Source: Mesorhizobium sp. B4-1-4
GTDB lineage: Bacteria; Pseudomonadota; Alphaproteobacteria; Rhizobiales; Rhizobiaceae
Direction of reading: 5' to 3'
Length of the DNA stretch: 64,000 bases
Assembly (NCBI RefSeq): GCF_006439395.2
Contig: NZ_CP083950.1
Location: 930,001 to 994,000 of the forward strand
Shown here: piece after piece, positions 51,090 through 60,641 of the stretch
Numbering within the stretch: position 1 is the stretch's first letter
Layout: each line of letters opens with the position of its first letter
Made by a program: the position numbers and the translations under genes
The notes under the pieces: generated by a model
Databases searched by the model: none
Seen by the model: the letters and a program-made list of their open reading frames with translations, nothing else
What the model was told of the DNA's origin: nothing

Positions 51090-52211
51090 ATGAAAAGAAT
51101 GAGTATTTTGGGCGCGGCCATTTTCGGGCTGATGATGAGTGCGCCGGTTGCGCTCGCCGACGACATCACTTTCGCCGTGGTCGGTCCGATGACCGGACAG
51201 CTCGCCACCATCGGCGATCAGTTCAAGCAGGGCGCGCAGGCCGCCGCCGACGCCATCAATGCCGCGGGCGGCGTCAACGGTTCGATGATCAAGCTCGACA
51301 TCGAGGACGACCAGTGTGATCCGAAACAGGCCGTGTCGGTCGCCAACCGCATCGTCGCCAACGGCGTCAAGTTCATCGACGGCCACGCCTGCTCGGGTTC
51401 GAGCATTCCGGCGTCCGCCGTCTATGCCGAAGCGGGCGCGCTGATGATGAGCCCGGCGTCCTCGAACCCCGTGCTTACGGACGACGCCGCTAAAAAGGGT
51501 TGGTCGACAATCATGCGCCTGTACACACGCGACGACGCGCAGGGCGCCTTCATCGGTCCGTGGATCGCCAAGAAATATGCCGGCAAGAACGTCGTCATTC
51601 TGCACGACAAGAGTGCTTACGGCCAGGGCGTGGCGGATGCCGTCAAGTCAACCATGAATGCCGGCGGCCTCAAGGAAGTGTACTACGACGCCATCAACCC
51701 CGGCGAGAAGGACTATTCGGCCCTCGTCACCAAGCTGAAGGACCTCAAGGCCGATGTCGTCTATTTCGGCGGCTATCACCCTGAAGCCGGCCTGATCCTG
51801 CGTCAGTCGGCTGAGCAGAACCTGAAGTTCCAGCTGATCATGCCCGACTCCATCGCTTCGCCGGAGTTCTGGCAGGTTGCCGGCCCGGCCGGCGAAGGGA
51901 CCATGTTCGTGTTCCCGTCGGATCCGCAGGCAAAGCCGGAAGCCAAGGCCGCCATCGAGAAGATCAAGGCAGGCGGCTTTGTGCCGGAAGGCTTCACGCT
52001 GTTCTCCTACGCCGTGATCCAGGCTTTCGCCGAAGGCATCAAGCGCGCCGGCAGCGACGATCCGGGCAAGGTTGCCGAAGCGTTGAAGAATGGTCAGCCG
52101 ATCAGCACCGTTGTCGGTGAAGTCACCTTCGACGAGAAGGGCGACCTTAAGAATGCCAGCTACGACATCAATCAGTGGCATAACGGCAAGTACGCGCCGA
52201 TCGCGCAGTAA
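51090..52211 (+). CDS. livK: Branched-chain amino acid ABC transporter binding protein (LivK/BraC type)
   Basis: A 373-residue periplasmic binding protein: signal peptide MKRMSILGAAIFGLMMSAPV ... ALA, then mature DDITFAVVGPMTGQLATIGD, QFKQGAQAAADAINAAGGVN, DDQCDPKQAVSVANRIVANG (disulfide cysteines with FIDGHACSGSSIPASAV) and VVYFGGYHPEAGLILRQSAE. It belongs to the Leu/Ile/Val-binding family. No permease or ATPase genes adjoin it, so it must work with components encoded elsewhere, as is common for livK-type genes. GGAGGAG lies ten bases before the ATG at 51090; a frame extension to 51018 is not signal-like. Confidence 0.93.
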   Translation: MKRMSILGAAIFGLMMSAPVALADDITFAVVGPMTGQLATIGDQFKQGAQAAADAINAAGGVNGSMIKLDIEDDQCDPKQAVSVANRIVANGVKFIDGHACSGSSIPASAVYAEAGALMMSPASSNPVLTDDAAKKGWSTIMRLYTRDDAQGAFIGPWIAKKYAGKNVVILHDKSAYGQGVADAVKSTMNAGGLKEVYYDAINPGEKDYSALVTKLKDLKADVVYFGGYHPEAGLILRQSAEQNLKFQLIMPDSIASPEFWQVAGPAGEGTMFVFPSDPQAKPEAKAAIEKIKAGGFVPEGFTLFSYAVIQAFAEGIKRAGSDDPGKVAEALKNGQPISTVVGEVTFDEKGDLKNASYDINQWHNGKYAPIAQ

Positions 52212-52232
52212 TCTCGAGTAATGAATCCAACG

Positions 52233-52258
52233 AAATGGCCGGGTCATCCCGGCCATTT
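52233..52258 (+). terminator. Intrinsic terminator after the livK-type gene
   Basis: An 11-bp perfect stem, AAATGGCCGGG (52233-52243) and CCCGGCCATTT (52248-52258), TCAT loop, followed by CTTTTGT. It lies 21 bases after the stop and also faces the convergent mccA gene. Confidence 0.9.
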
Positions 52259-52279
52259 CTTTTGTGCCGGCAATGCGCT

Positions 52280-54244
52280 CTACGCGTTCTGATCCTCAAC
52301 AAAGCGGACAAGTACCGTTCCGTCGGTGACCTGTGCACCTTCCGTGGCGATCTCGGCGATCACTCCGTCATGCGGCGCGGCGATGGTGTGCTCCATCTTC
52401 ATGGCCTCGAGGATCAGCAGCGGTTGCCCCTTGATCACGGTATCGCCCTTTGACGCGCGCACCAGCTTGACCAGACCCGGCATCGGCGCGCGCAGGCTGC
52501 CGGAGGCGGCTGCCGCGTCATCGCTTTTGGCCAAGGGGTCCGGCACCGCGAAGGTATAGCCGACAGCGCCTTCGAATACGGTGACGTGGCCAGGCCAGCG
52601 GGCGAGGCGAGGAAGGGCCCGCAGGTCGTGCGAATTGGCGCTGTCATAGGGTGCATCGAGCGCCACCTGGAAGCGCCCGTCCGCCCGCACCGAAACCTTG
52701 GCCAGAATATCGTCCTCGCCGAATTTCAGCCGCGTGCGCCGCGCCACGCCGTGGAAATGTGCGTAGCCGGAAAGCGACGACCAAGGGTCGTTCGATGGCG
52801 GCAATGCCACGGCACCGGAGGCGGCAAGGGCGGCTGCCGAGGTGATTGCGCCGGTTGGCGGTGCGATCTCGGTCAATGCATCATGATGCCTGCCGATCAG
52901 GCCAGTGTCGACGTCGCCCGCACAAAAATCCGGATCGGCGGCAAGGGCGGCAAGAAAGGCGGTGTTGACGGTGGAACCGGCAATTTCGGTTTGCGACAGC
53001 GCCACGCCGAGGGCTTCCAGCGCCGCTTGCCTGTCCTCTGCATGGACGATCAGCTTCGCGATCATTGGATCGTAATAGGGTGAGATCGCATCGCCGGCCC
53101 GCACGCCGGTCTCGATGCGCATCGTGGCCGCCTCGGGTGCTGTCTGGGGAAACTTCAGATGACGCAGCGTGCCCGTCGCGGGCAGGAACCCTCGTGCCGC
53201 ATCCTCCGCATAGATGCGCGCTTCGAAGGCATGGCCGGCAAGCGCAATCTCGCTCTGTGTCTTCGGCAGTCTTTCGCCGCTGGCGATCCGCAACTGCCAC
53301 TCGACCAGATCGGTGCCCGTCACCATCTCGGTTACGGGGTGCTCGACCTGCAGGCGTGTGTTCATTTCCATGAACCAGAAGCGGTCGGCCTTCAGGCCTT
53401 GCGAGGCGTCGACAATGAACTCGATGGTGCCGGCGCCGGAATAATTGATCGCCTTGGCGGCTTTCACCGCCGCTTCCGTCATCGCCTTGCGCAAAGCCGA
53501 CGTCATGCCAGGGGCAGGCGCTTCCTCGATCACCTTCTGGTGCCGGCGCTGCGCCGAGCAGTCACGTTCGTAGAGATGCACGGCATTGCCGAAGTTGTCG
53601 CCGAAAACCTGCACTTCGATGTGCCGCGGCTTGTCGACATACTTCTCGACCAGAACGCGGTCGTCGCCGAAAGCGGCCTTTGCCTCGCGCCGAGCGCTGG
53701 ACAGCGCCTCGGAGAAATCATCGGGATGCTCGACGCGCCGCATGCCCTTGCCGCCGCCGCCCGCGCGCGCCTTGATCAGCACGGGATAGCCGATCTCGCG
53801 TGCCTTGGAGGCGAGCAGCACGATTTCCTGCGCCTCGCCATGATAGCCCGGCACGACCGGAACGCCGGCTTTCTCCATCAGCCGCTTGGCGGCGTCCTTC
53901 AGCCCCATGGCGCGGATCGAGGCCGCCGACGGACCGATGAAGGTGAGGCCTGCCGCAACCACCTGGTCGACGAAATCAGGGTTTTCCGACAGGAAGCCGT
54001 AGCCGGGATGGATCGCCTGCGCGCCCGTCGCCAGGGCGGCCGCGACAATCCTGTCGCCGCGCAGGTAGCTCTCGCCGACGGGCGAGGGGCCGATATGAAC
54101 CGCCTCATCCGCCATCTCGACATGCAGGGCCTTGGCGTCGGCATCCGAATAGATAGCGACGGTGTGCACGCCCAGCTTCCGGGCCGTGCGAATGACACGG
54201 CAAGCGATCTCGCCCCGGTTGGCGATCAGGATTTTGCTGAACAT
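52280..54244 (-). CDS. mccA: Methylcrotonyl-CoA carboxylase, biotin-containing alpha subunit
   Basis: A 654-residue biotin-dependent carboxylase subunit. Biotin carboxylase domain: FSKILIANRGEIACRVIRTA at the start, the ATP-grasp glycine loop KARAGGGGKGMRRVEHPDDF, then HLYERDCSAQRRHQKVIEEA and FMEMNTRLQVEHPVTEMVTG. Middle BT domain, and a C-terminal biotinyl domain with APMPGLVKLVRASKGDTVIK and the biotin lysine in LEAMKMEHTIAAP. It carboxylates 3-methylcrotonyl-CoA with the MccB partner in leucine breakdown. GGGAGG lies before the ATG at 54244. It is separated from mccB by a secreted protein gene and a macro-domain gene. An acetyl/propionyl-type carboxylase is less likely given the neighbours. 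Confidence 0.93.
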   Translation of the reverse strand: MFSKILIANRGEIACRVIRTARKLGVHTVAIYSDADAKALHVEMADEAVHIGPSPVGESYLRGDRIVAAALATGAQAIHPGYGFLSENPDFVDQVVAAGLTFIGPSAASIRAMGLKDAAKRLMEKAGVPVVPGYHGEAQEIVLLASKAREIGYPVLIKARAGGGGKGMRRVEHPDDFSEALSSARREAKAAFGDDRVLVEKYVDKPRHIEVQVFGDNFGNAVHLYERDCSAQRRHQKVIEEAPAPGMTSALRKAMTEAAVKAAKAINYSGAGTIEFIVDASQGLKADRFWFMEMNTRLQVEHPVTEMVTGTDLVEWQLRIASGERLPKTQSEIALAGHAFEARIYAEDAARGFLPATGTLRHLKFPQTAPEAATMRIETGVRAGDAISPYYDPMIAKLIVHAEDRQAALEALGVALSQTEIAGSTVNTAFLAALAADPDFCAGDVDTGLIGRHHDALTEIAPPTGAITSAAALAASGAVALPPSNDPWSSLSGYAHFHGVARRTRLKFGEDDILAKVSVRADGRFQVALDAPYDSANSHDLRALPRLARWPGHVTVFEGAVGYTFAVPDPLAKSDDAAAASGSLRAPMPGLVKLVRASKGDTVIKGQPLLILEAMKMEHTIAAPHDGVIAEIATEGAQVTDGTVLVRFVEDQNA

Positions 54245-54293
54245 GGAGCCTCCCGGATTTGCGTCGGGCGGCGCCATGTTGGTGGGCGCACGC

Positions 54294-54668
54294 CTATTTC
54301 GAGGCGGCGATCTCGCAGGCGCCGCCATTCGTTACTTTGTAATGCGCGCGCGTGGCCACGCAGGATTTCATGGCAAGCTCTTCCGCCACCTTTCGCGATG
54401 GCGCATTCAGGCGCGCGCCGCACAGGATGTACAGTGAAACCACCCTTGAATATGGCGTGGTGGCGTAGGCGGAATGGCCACTGGCCGCCACATAGGCTTT
54501 GTAGGCCTTTGTGCATGGCGATTTCGGATCTCCCGACAAAGTCGGCGGGAAGTGCTTGTCTCCCACGCGTCCCGCTAGCGATCCGGCCGTGCTCGCGCCA
54601 GATGCCGCGAATAGAAGCAATGCCGAAAGTATTGAGGTGGACACCCTCCGAAAATATTTCAGTTTCAT
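54294..54668 (-). CDS. Exported protein of unknown function with four cysteines
   Basis: A 124-residue protein. Signal peptide MKLKYFRRVSTSILSALLLF ... ASGASTA, then a mature part with four cysteines: DPKSPCTKAYKAYVAASG, YSRVVSLYILCGARLNAPSR, AEELAMKSCVATRAHYKVT and NGGACEIAASK. Two disulfides are likely in the periplasm. No known family comes to mind; a hint of the lysine/alanine-rich cysteine-paired small periplasmic class. It sits inside the leucine operon on the same strand, 49 bases before mccA and 120 after the macro-domain gene, with no obvious metabolic role. May be an insertion. Confidence 0.65.
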   Translation of the reverse strand: MKLKYFRRVSTSILSALLLFAASGASTAGSLAGRVGDKHFPPTLSGDPKSPCTKAYKAYVAASGHSAYATTPYSRVVSLYILCGARLNAPSRKVAEELAMKSCVATRAHYKVTNGGACEIAASK

Positions 54669-54788
54669 TTTTGCCCCATCCCCGCTGCAAAGTGCAGGAT
54701 GAGCAATAGCGAACTTTTTCCGATGCCACCAGCTCTGCAGGGATGGCTCGCAATGTCGTGAGTGGACGAAAAGTCTGGTTTGTAAAGT

Positions 54789-55319
54789 TCAATTGTCACC
54801 CAATGCAGCAAGGGCCCGCCGGTATATTTCCGCCATTGGTTCGTCGAAGCAGCAGAAAATAACGATTTCGGGAACCGCGCTCCGTTCGATGAAGTCACTG
54901 ACCGCATCGACGGCGATTCCGGCCGCAGCCTCTTTCGGATAGCGGTAGACACCCGTCGAGATTGCTGGAAATGCCACTGAGCGGCAGTCATTGGCGACGG
55001 CTATTTCGAGCGAATGCCGGTAGCAGGAGGTCAGCAGTTCGGCTTCGCCCTTGCCGCCGCCTTGCCAGACTGGCCCGACCGTGTGGATGATATGCCGAGC
55101 CGGCAGTTTATAGCCCTTGGTGATCTTGGCCTCGCCAACGTTGCAGCCGTTCAGCATCCGGCACTCGAATTCGAGCTCGCGGCCCGCCGCGCGGTGAATG
55201 GCGCCATCGACCCCACCGCCACCGAGAAGCGAGGTGTTGGCGGCATTGACGATGGCGTCGACATCCAGCTTCGTGATGTCGCCGGTGCGGATGCGGATCC
55301 TGTCCAGCGCCTGCCTCAT
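54789..55319 (-). CDS. Macro-domain protein (O-acetyl-ADP-ribose deacetylase, YmdB type)
   Basis: A 176-residue macro domain, full length. Motifs: [40 protein letters not shown] (catalytic Asn and Asp), [18 protein letters not shown] and [20 protein letters not shown]. These proteins hydrolyse O-acetyl-ADP-ribose or ADP-ribosyl-carboxylate bonds, and some regulate RNase III. The start ATG at 55319 is only one base away from the mccB stop (TGA-G-ATG), so it is almost certainly co-translated with the carboxylase. That location suggests a role linked to acyl metabolism, which is inference. Confidence 0.93.
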   Translation of the reverse strand: MRQALDRIRIRTGDITKLDVDAIVNAANTSLLGGGGVDGAIHRAAGRELEFECRMLNGCNVGEAKITKGYKLPARHIIHTVGPVWQGGGKGEAELLTSCYRHSLEIAVANDCRSVAFPAISTGVYRYPKEAAAGIAVDAVSDFIERSAVPEIVIFCCFDEPMAEIYRRALAALGDN

Positions 55320-55320
55320 C

Positions 55321-56928
55321 TCACATCCTGAACACGCCGAAGCGCGTCTCCTCGATTTCGGCGTTGAGTGCCGCGGAAAGGCTCAGTGCCAGCACTTCGC
55401 GCGTCTTCGCCGGGTCGATGATGCCGTCGTCCCAGAGGCGGGCGGATGAGTAGAGCGGATGGCCCTCATGCTCGTATTTCATCAGGATCGGCTTTTTGAA
55501 CTTCGTCTCTTCCTCCGCGCTCCATGCGCCGCCCTTGCGCTCGATGCCTTCGCGCTTGACCATGGCGAGCACGGTTGCTGCTTGCTCACCGCCCATCACC
55601 GAGATGCGGGCGTTCGGCCACATCCACAGGAAACGCGGCGAGTAGGCGCGGCCGCACATGCCGTAATTGCCGGCCCCGAACGAACCGCCGATGATGACGG
55701 TCACCTTCGGCACCTTGGCGGTGGCAACGGCCATGACCAGCTTGGCGCCGTCCTTGGCAATGCCGCCTGCCTCGTATTTCCGGCCGACCATGAAGCCGGT
55801 GATGTTCTGCAGGAAGACAAGTGGAATCTTGCGCTGGCAGCACAGTTCAATGAAGTGCGCGCCCTTCAGCGCGCTTTCGGAAAACAGCACGCCGTTGTTG
55901 GCGATGATCCCGACCGGCATGCCATGGAGATGGGCAAAACCGGTGATCAGAGTTGTGCCGTAGTTCTGCTTGAACTCATCGAACTCGGAGCCGTCGACAA
56001 GACGGGCAATGACCTCGCGCACATCGTAAGGCTGGCGCAGATCGGTCGGCACCACGCCATAGAGCTCGTCCGTCGGATGAAGTGGCGGAATCGGTTTGTG
56101 TAAGTTCAGGCTTATGGCCTTGTTCCGATTCAGGTTCTTGACGATGCGACGGCAGATGGCGAGGGCATGTTCGTCGTCCATCGCATAATGGTCGGCGACG
56201 CCGGAAAGCCGTGTGTGCACGTCCGCACCGCCCAGATCCTCGGCGCTGACATCCTCGCCGGTGGCCGCCTTCACCAGCGGCGGGCCGCCGAGGAAGATGG
56301 TTGCCTGGTTGCGCACCATGATCGTCTCGTCCGACATCGCCGGCACATAGGCGCCCCCGGCCGTGCAGGAACCCATGACGCAGGCGATCTGCGGGATGCC
56401 GGCCGCCGACATATTGGCCTGGTTGTAGAAGATGCGGCCGAAATGCTCGCGGTCGGGAAACACCTCGTCCTGGTTGGGCAGATTGGCGCCGCCGCTGTCC
56501 ACCAGATAGATGCAGGGCAAATTGTTCTGCAGCGCAATCTCCTGCGCGCGCAGATGCTTTTTCACCGTCAGCGGATAATAGGTGCCGCCCTTCACCGTGG
56601 CATCGTTGACGACGACCATCACCTCGGTGCCTTCGACACGGCCGATGCCGGCGATGATGCCGGCCGAGGAAATCTCCTCGCCATACATCGACCACGCGGC
56701 GAACTGCCCGACCTCGAGGAAGGGCGATCCGGTATCGAGCAATTGCGCGAGACGTTCCCGAGGCAACAGCTTGCCGCGGGAAATGTGCCGCTCGCGCGCC
56801 TCGTCCGAGCCGCCGCGCTCGACGGCGGCGGCATTCTCGGCGATGTCGGCGACCAGTTCGCGCATGCGTTCGGCATTGGCGCGAAAGGTTTCGGAAGAGG
56901 GTGAAATCTGGGTTTGAAGGACGGCCAT
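55321..56928 (-). CDS. mccB: Methylcrotonyl-CoA carboxylase, carboxyltransferase beta subunit
   Basis: A 535-residue carboxyltransferase. N-terminal lobe begins [20 protein letters not shown], with [20 protein letters not shown] and [20 protein letters not shown]. The acyl-CoA/biotin pocket shows [20 protein letters not shown] and, in the C-terminal lobe, [20 protein letters not shown] and [20 protein letters not shown]. It moves CO2 from MccA-biotin to 3-methylcrotonyl-CoA. The gene starts one base after the ivd stop and runs into the macro-domain gene after one base, so the three are tightly coupled. Confidence 0.95.
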   Translation of the reverse strand: MAVLQTQISPSSETFRANAERMRELVADIAENAAAVERGGSDEARERHISRGKLLPRERLAQLLDTGSPFLEVGQFAAWSMYGEEISSAGIIAGIGRVEGTEVMVVVNDATVKGGTYYPLTVKKHLRAQEIALQNNLPCIYLVDSGGANLPNQDEVFPDREHFGRIFYNQANMSAAGIPQIACVMGSCTAGGAYVPAMSDETIMVRNQATIFLGGPPLVKAATGEDVSAEDLGGADVHTRLSGVADHYAMDDEHALAICRRIVKNLNRNKAISLNLHKPIPPLHPTDELYGVVPTDLRQPYDVREVIARLVDGSEFDEFKQNYGTTLITGFAHLHGMPVGIIANNGVLFSESALKGAHFIELCCQRKIPLVFLQNITGFMVGRKYEAGGIAKDGAKLVMAVATAKVPKVTVIIGGSFGAGNYGMCGRAYSPRFLWMWPNARISVMGGEQAATVLAMVKREGIERKGGAWSAEEETKFKKPILMKYEHEGHPLYSSARLWDDGIIDPAKTREVLALSLSAALNAEIEETRFGVFRM

Positions 56929-56929
56929 A

Positions 56930-58093
56930 TCACACCCCTTCCGCCATGATCTCGCGGCCGATCAGCCAGCGGCGAATTTCGCTGGTGCCGGCACCGATCT
57001 CGTAGAGCTTGGCGTCGCGCAGCAGGCGGCCGGTCGGATAGTCGTTGATATAGCCATTGCCGCCGAGCAGCTGGATGGCATCGAGCGCCATCTGCGTTGC
57101 CCTCTCGGCGGCGAACAGCACGCAGCCAGCGGCATCCTTGCGGGTTGTCTGGCCCCGGTCGCAGGCCGCGGCCACGGCATAGACATAGGCGCGCGCGGCG
57201 TTCATAACCGTGTACATGTCGGCAAGCTTGCCTTGCACCAGCTGGAACTCGCCGATCGGCTGGCCGAACTGCTTGCGCTCATGCACATAGGGGATAGCCA
57301 CGTCCAGGCACGCGGCCATCAGGCCGATCGGGCCGCCGGCGAGCACGGTGCGCTCATAATCGAGCCCCGACATCAGCACCTCGACGCCGCGCCCTTCCTC
57401 GTGCAGCACATTGTCGAAGGGAACCTCGACATTCTCGAACACGAGTTCACCGGTGTTGGAGCCGCGCATGCCGAGCTTGTCGAGTTTCTGCGCCACGGAA
57501 AATCCGGCCATCGCCTTCTCGACGATGAAGGCGGTGATGCCGCGCGATTTGCGTTCCGGATCGGTCTTGGCGTAGACGACCAGCGTTTCGGCGTCCGGGC
57601 CGTTGGTGATCCACATCTTGGTGCCGTTGAGCACATAGCGGTCATTGCGCTTCTCGGCGCGCAGCTTGAGCGAGACGACGTCGGAGCCGGCGCCGGATTC
57701 CGACATGGCCAGCGCGCCGACATGTTCGCCCGAACACAGCGCCGGCAGGAATTTTTCCTTCTGCGCCGGCGTTGCCCAGCGGTTGATCTGGTTGACGCAG
57801 AGATTTGAGTGAGCGCCGTAGGAGAGGCCGACCGATGCCGAGGCCCGCGAAATCTCCTCGACCGCGATCACATGGGCGAGATAGCCCATGCCGCTGCCGC
57901 CGAAATCGGGGTCGGCGGTGATGCCGAGCAGGCCGAGTGAGCCGAGTTCGCGCCATAGATGCGCCGGGAATTCATTCGACCGGTCGATGTCGGCGGCAAC
58001 AGGCGCGATCCTGTCCTGGGCAAAGCGCCGCACCATGTCGCGCAGCGCTTCGATCTCCTCGTCATGCCCGAAGCCGAGCGTGCTCGTATACAT
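56930..58093 (-). CDS. ivd: Isovaleryl-CoA dehydrogenase
   Basis: A 387-residue acyl-CoA dehydrogenase. N-terminal helices [20 protein letters not shown], the FAD/acyl segment [20 protein letters not shown] and [20 protein letters not shown], and the C-terminal signature [40 protein letters not shown]. The glutamate in [15 protein letters not shown] (position near 250) is the base site of isovaleryl-CoA dehydrogenases. It oxidises isovaleryl-CoA to 3-methylcrotonyl-CoA, giving electrons to ETF and then ETF-QO. GGAGG lies six bases before the ATG at 58093, inside the end of the TetR gene. Confidence 0.92.
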   Translation of the reverse strand: MYTSTLGFGHDEEIEALRDMVRRFAQDRIAPVAADIDRSNEFPAHLWRELGSLGLLGITADPDFGGSGMGYLAHVIAVEEISRASASVGLSYGAHSNLCVNQINRWATPAQKEKFLPALCSGEHVGALAMSESGAGSDVVSLKLRAEKRNDRYVLNGTKMWITNGPDAETLVVYAKTDPERKSRGITAFIVEKAMAGFSVAQKLDKLGMRGSNTGELVFENVEVPFDNVLHEEGRGVEVLMSGLDYERTVLAGGPIGLMAACLDVAIPYVHERKQFGQPIGEFQLVQGKLADMYTVMNAARAYVYAVAAACDRGQTTRKDAAGCVLFAAERATQMALDAIQLLGGNGYINDYPTGRLLRDAKLYEIGAGTSEIRRWLIGREIMAEGV

Positions 58094-58706
58094 GCCGTTC
58101 CTCCGCATCACCGATCCTGACGCCGACCAGGCGCATTGTCATCGAAAGATATGTCGCCGTCACTTCAGTGATCGATAGCCGCTCGCCCGGGCGAAACCAG
58201 ACGATGACGCCGGTCATCATCTGGATCAGCGCCATGGCCGTCAGCCCGGTGTCCTCGACATTGAAGGTGCCCGCCTCGGCGCCGTCGCGCAGGATGGCGC
58301 GCAGCTCCTTTTCGTAGGCTGTGCGCAGGCGCAGGATCTGCGTCAGCCTGTCGGGCGACAAGCTGCGCAACTCCATGTTCGACACATGCGTGGCGTGCCG
58401 GCGCTCGATATGGAAAGTGATGTGATTGCGCACATAAGCAGCAAGCTGCGCGATCGGATCGGCATGGTCTGGCCTGGCGTTTTCCCAAGCCTGGCGAAGC
58501 CCTTCCATATGCTCGCGCATCAGCGTGAACAGCAGGTCTTCCTTGGTCGGGAAATAGCGGTAGAGCGCGGCGGCCTGCACGCCGACCTCGGCGGCCAGCT
58601 GGCGCATCGACATCGCCTCATAGCCGTAGCGTGCGATCAGATTGACCGCCGCCTCGCGGACTGCCGCCTCGGTTCGTTCGCCGTCCGATCCTGTGGTGCG
58701 CGCCAT
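58062..58706 (-). CDS. TetR/AcrR-family regulator of the leucine operon
   Basis: A 214-residue TetR-type repressor. DNA-binding domain: [58 protein letters not shown]. The ligand domain is all helical ([40 protein letters not shown]). It is the first gene of the operon and overlaps ivd by 32 bases, so it probably controls the operon and itself in response to an acyl-CoA intermediate, in the role played by LiuR/AtuR-like regulators elsewhere. A palindrome in its promoter (58734-58749) is a candidate operator. Confidence 0.88.
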   Translation of the reverse strand: MARTTGSDGERTEAAVREAAVNLIARYGYEAMSMRQLAAEVGVQAAALYRYFPTKEDLLFTLMREHMEGLRQAWENARPDHADPIAQLAAYVRNHITFHIERRHATHVSNMELRSLSPDRLTQILRLRTAYEKELRAILRDGAEAGTFNVEDTGLTAMALIQMMTGVIVWFRPGERLSITEVTATYLSMTMRLVGVRIGDAEERHVYEHARLRA

Positions 58707-58733
58707 GGTTGCCTCGTCAGGGCGGCAATAATA

Positions 58734-58749
58734 AAACGAACGTTCAATT
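58734..58749 (-). promoter_or_regulatory. Candidate TetR operator
   Basis: AAACGAACGTTCAATT has an exact GAACGTTC palindrome (58738-58745) with matching outer A/T positions, about 30 bases before the TetR start and in an AT-rich promoter stretch that runs to about 58765. GAACG-type palindromes are usual for TetR regulators of acyl-CoA pathways. Confidence 0.5.
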
Positions 58750-58773
58750 AATTCAAGGATAACTTAAGACTGC

Positions 58774-59058
58774 CTATGCGACGATCCTGAAATCTCCAGG
58801 CGTGGTCCAACTCTCGAGTTCCTCCACATCCACCCTTGAGACCGCTGAGCCCGCCGGGCCTTGCCAAAGCCGTTCGACCATACCTGAAATCGCCGCGTCA
58901 GCCCCGGAAAGCCACGCCGTCACCGAGCCGTCTCTTTCGTTGCGAACCCAGCCTAACAGCCCAAGTCCGGTCGCTTCGCCTCGCGCCCAGATCCTGTAGC
59001 CGACACCTTGCACCTTGCCGTAGACGCGCGCCTGCACTGCTCTTGTCCGGTCATCCAT
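58774..59058 (-). CDS. acyP: Acylphosphatase
   Basis: A 94-residue acylphosphatase of normal size. Active-site loop and arginine: ARVYGKVQGVGYRIWARGEA (Arg in GYR), and the catalytic asparagine in LLGWVRNERDGSVTAWLSG. C-terminus VSRVDVEELESWTTPGDFRI. It hydrolyses acyl phosphates such as acetyl or carbamoyl phosphate. It lies just upstream of the TetR promoter on the same strand, with only 67 bases between, and is probably transcribed separately from the leucine operon. Confidence 0.94.
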   Translation of the reverse strand: MDDRTRAVQARVYGKVQGVGYRIWARGEATGLGLLGWVRNERDGSVTAWLSGADAAISGMVERLWQGPAGSAVSRVDVEELESWTTPGDFRIVA

Positions 59059-59250
59059 TGCTCACTCCCTTGCCTAGAGTCTGGCGCAGGATCGAACGAA
59101 GGCAACTGCTGAAGGGATTATGGCCATCAAATTGATCAGCCACGGGACGCGGGCGGGCCGCCCGGCCGGCCATCAGGGAAGCCGCGGAATTATCGCATAT
59201 ACCGGCCATCTGCTCGGCATAACGATGGCTTCCGAGCGCTTGGAAACGCG

Positions 59251-60363
59251 CTAGTTTCCGCGCGCCGCCGCCAGCGCGCCGGGCAGTTCCTCGGCGAAAA
59301 TGTCCAGTTCGTGGTCGAGGCCGACACTGACTCGGATGCAGCGGTCGAGCCTTGGCGCCATCGGCTTGCGGATGAACACGTCTCGCGACAGCAGCCCCTG
59401 CAGCACTTTCAGCGCGAAGGCGCCGTCATGGCCGCAGTCGATGGTGACGAAATTGGTGGCCGAGGCAAGCGGCTTCAAGCCGTTCTGGTCGGCGATCGCC
59501 GCGATGCGGCGGCGCCCGGCAGCCACCCGCGCCACCACCGTCTCGAGATAGGCCTGATCGGCAAGCGCCTCGACACCGGCGATCTGCGCCATGCGGCTGA
59601 CGCCGTAATGGTTGCGGATCTTCTCGAAGTCGCGGATGACCTCGGCTTCCGCCACGGCGTAGCCGCAGCGTATGCCGGCAAGCCCATATGCCTTTGAAAA
59701 GGTGCGCATGCGGATGACGTTCGGGCGCGAGACATCGATCGGCGGCAAGGCCGAGGCCGGCCCCAATTCGCCATAGGCCTCGTCGAGCACCAGCATCGTG
59801 GTTTCCGGCAGCGCCTCGATGAAGCGGATGATCTCATCGGCTTCCCACCAACTGCCCATCGGATTGTCGGGATTGGACAGATAGACCAGCGGCGCCTTCT
59901 GCTTGACGACCGCCGCCAGCAGGCCATCCAGGCTTTCCCTGTCGTCCTCATAAGGGACCGTGACCAGCCGCCCGCCGACGCCGGCAACATGGAAGTTGAA
60001 GGTTGGATAGGCGCCGAGCGAGGTGACCACGGCATCGCCTGGCGCCACATACATGCGCGCCACCAGGCTGAGCAGCCCGTCTATGCCTTCACCGACAACG
60101 ACATTCTCGACTGCCACGTCGTGATGCGCCGCGGCCGCTATCTTGAGATCGTAATTGTCGGGGTCACAATACATCCACTGATCACGCGCGACCCTCTCCA
60201 TGCGAGCGATCACACGCTGCGAAGGGCCAAAACTGCTCTCATTGGCGCCGATACGGGCGCGGAAAGCCCGCCCGCGCTCACGCTCCTGTGCTTCCGGGCC
60301 CACGAACGGCACGGTCGAGGGAAGCGCGGCGATGACCGGCGAGAGGGGAGGGCGCAAGTGCAT
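59251..60363 (-). CDS. HisC-like PLP-dependent aminotransferase
   Basis: A 370-residue fold-type I aminotransferase. Key parts: ARIGANESSFGPSQRVIARM, DPDNYDLKIAAAAHHDVAVE, YLSNPDNPMGSWWEADEIIR (the N-P-x-N-P-x-G motif), LDEAYGELGP, and the PLP lysine in RMRTFSKAYGLAGIRCGYAV. Arg near the end (RCIRVSVGLDHELDIF) binds the substrate carboxylate/phosphate. It resembles histidinol-phosphate aminotransferase, but such paralogues outside his operons often have broader aromatic or other amino acid substrates. The ATG at 60363 starts MHLRPPLSPVIAALPSTVPF; the upstream extension is not family-like. Confidence 0.88.
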   Translation of the reverse strand: MHLRPPLSPVIAALPSTVPFVGPEAQERERGRAFRARIGANESSFGPSQRVIARMERVARDQWMYCDPDNYDLKIAAAAHHDVAVENVVVGEGIDGLLSLVARMYVAPGDAVVTSLGAYPTFNFHVAGVGGRLVTVPYEDDRESLDGLLAAVVKQKAPLVYLSNPDNPMGSWWEADEIIRFIEALPETTMLVLDEAYGELGPASALPPIDVSRPNVIRMRTFSKAYGLAGIRCGYAVAEAEVIRDFEKIRNHYGVSRMAQIAGVEALADQAYLETVVARVAAGRRRIAAIADQNGLKPLASATNFVTIDCGHDGAFALKVLQGLLSRDVFIRKPMAPRLDRCIRVSVGLDHELDIFAEELPGALAAARGN

Positions 60364-60641
60364 GACGAAAGCTCGCGTGGAAAGGGAGCTTCTTGCTAGC
60401 GTGAGTGAAAGGTGGGTGCAAGTTGCATAAGAAGCGGAAATGGACATAGTTGACGGGGGCTACACCGCTTGTCGATGCGCTTGGCCAATGCCGGCTAGGC
60501 GTGTCTCGATGAACGGAACCCAAGACGTGGCTGCCCAGCCTACCTGACGATACCGTTTTTCGCCATGGGCGATGTCTCGTCCGCGACACAAACTGCATGC
60601 TCCGACTGGATTCCTCCTGCCGCTTTTGCTAGCGAAATACA

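Noticed and set aside
53159..54709. A 516-residue plus-strand frame over mccA and its upstream gene
   Set aside because: Antisense shadow with no domain pattern.
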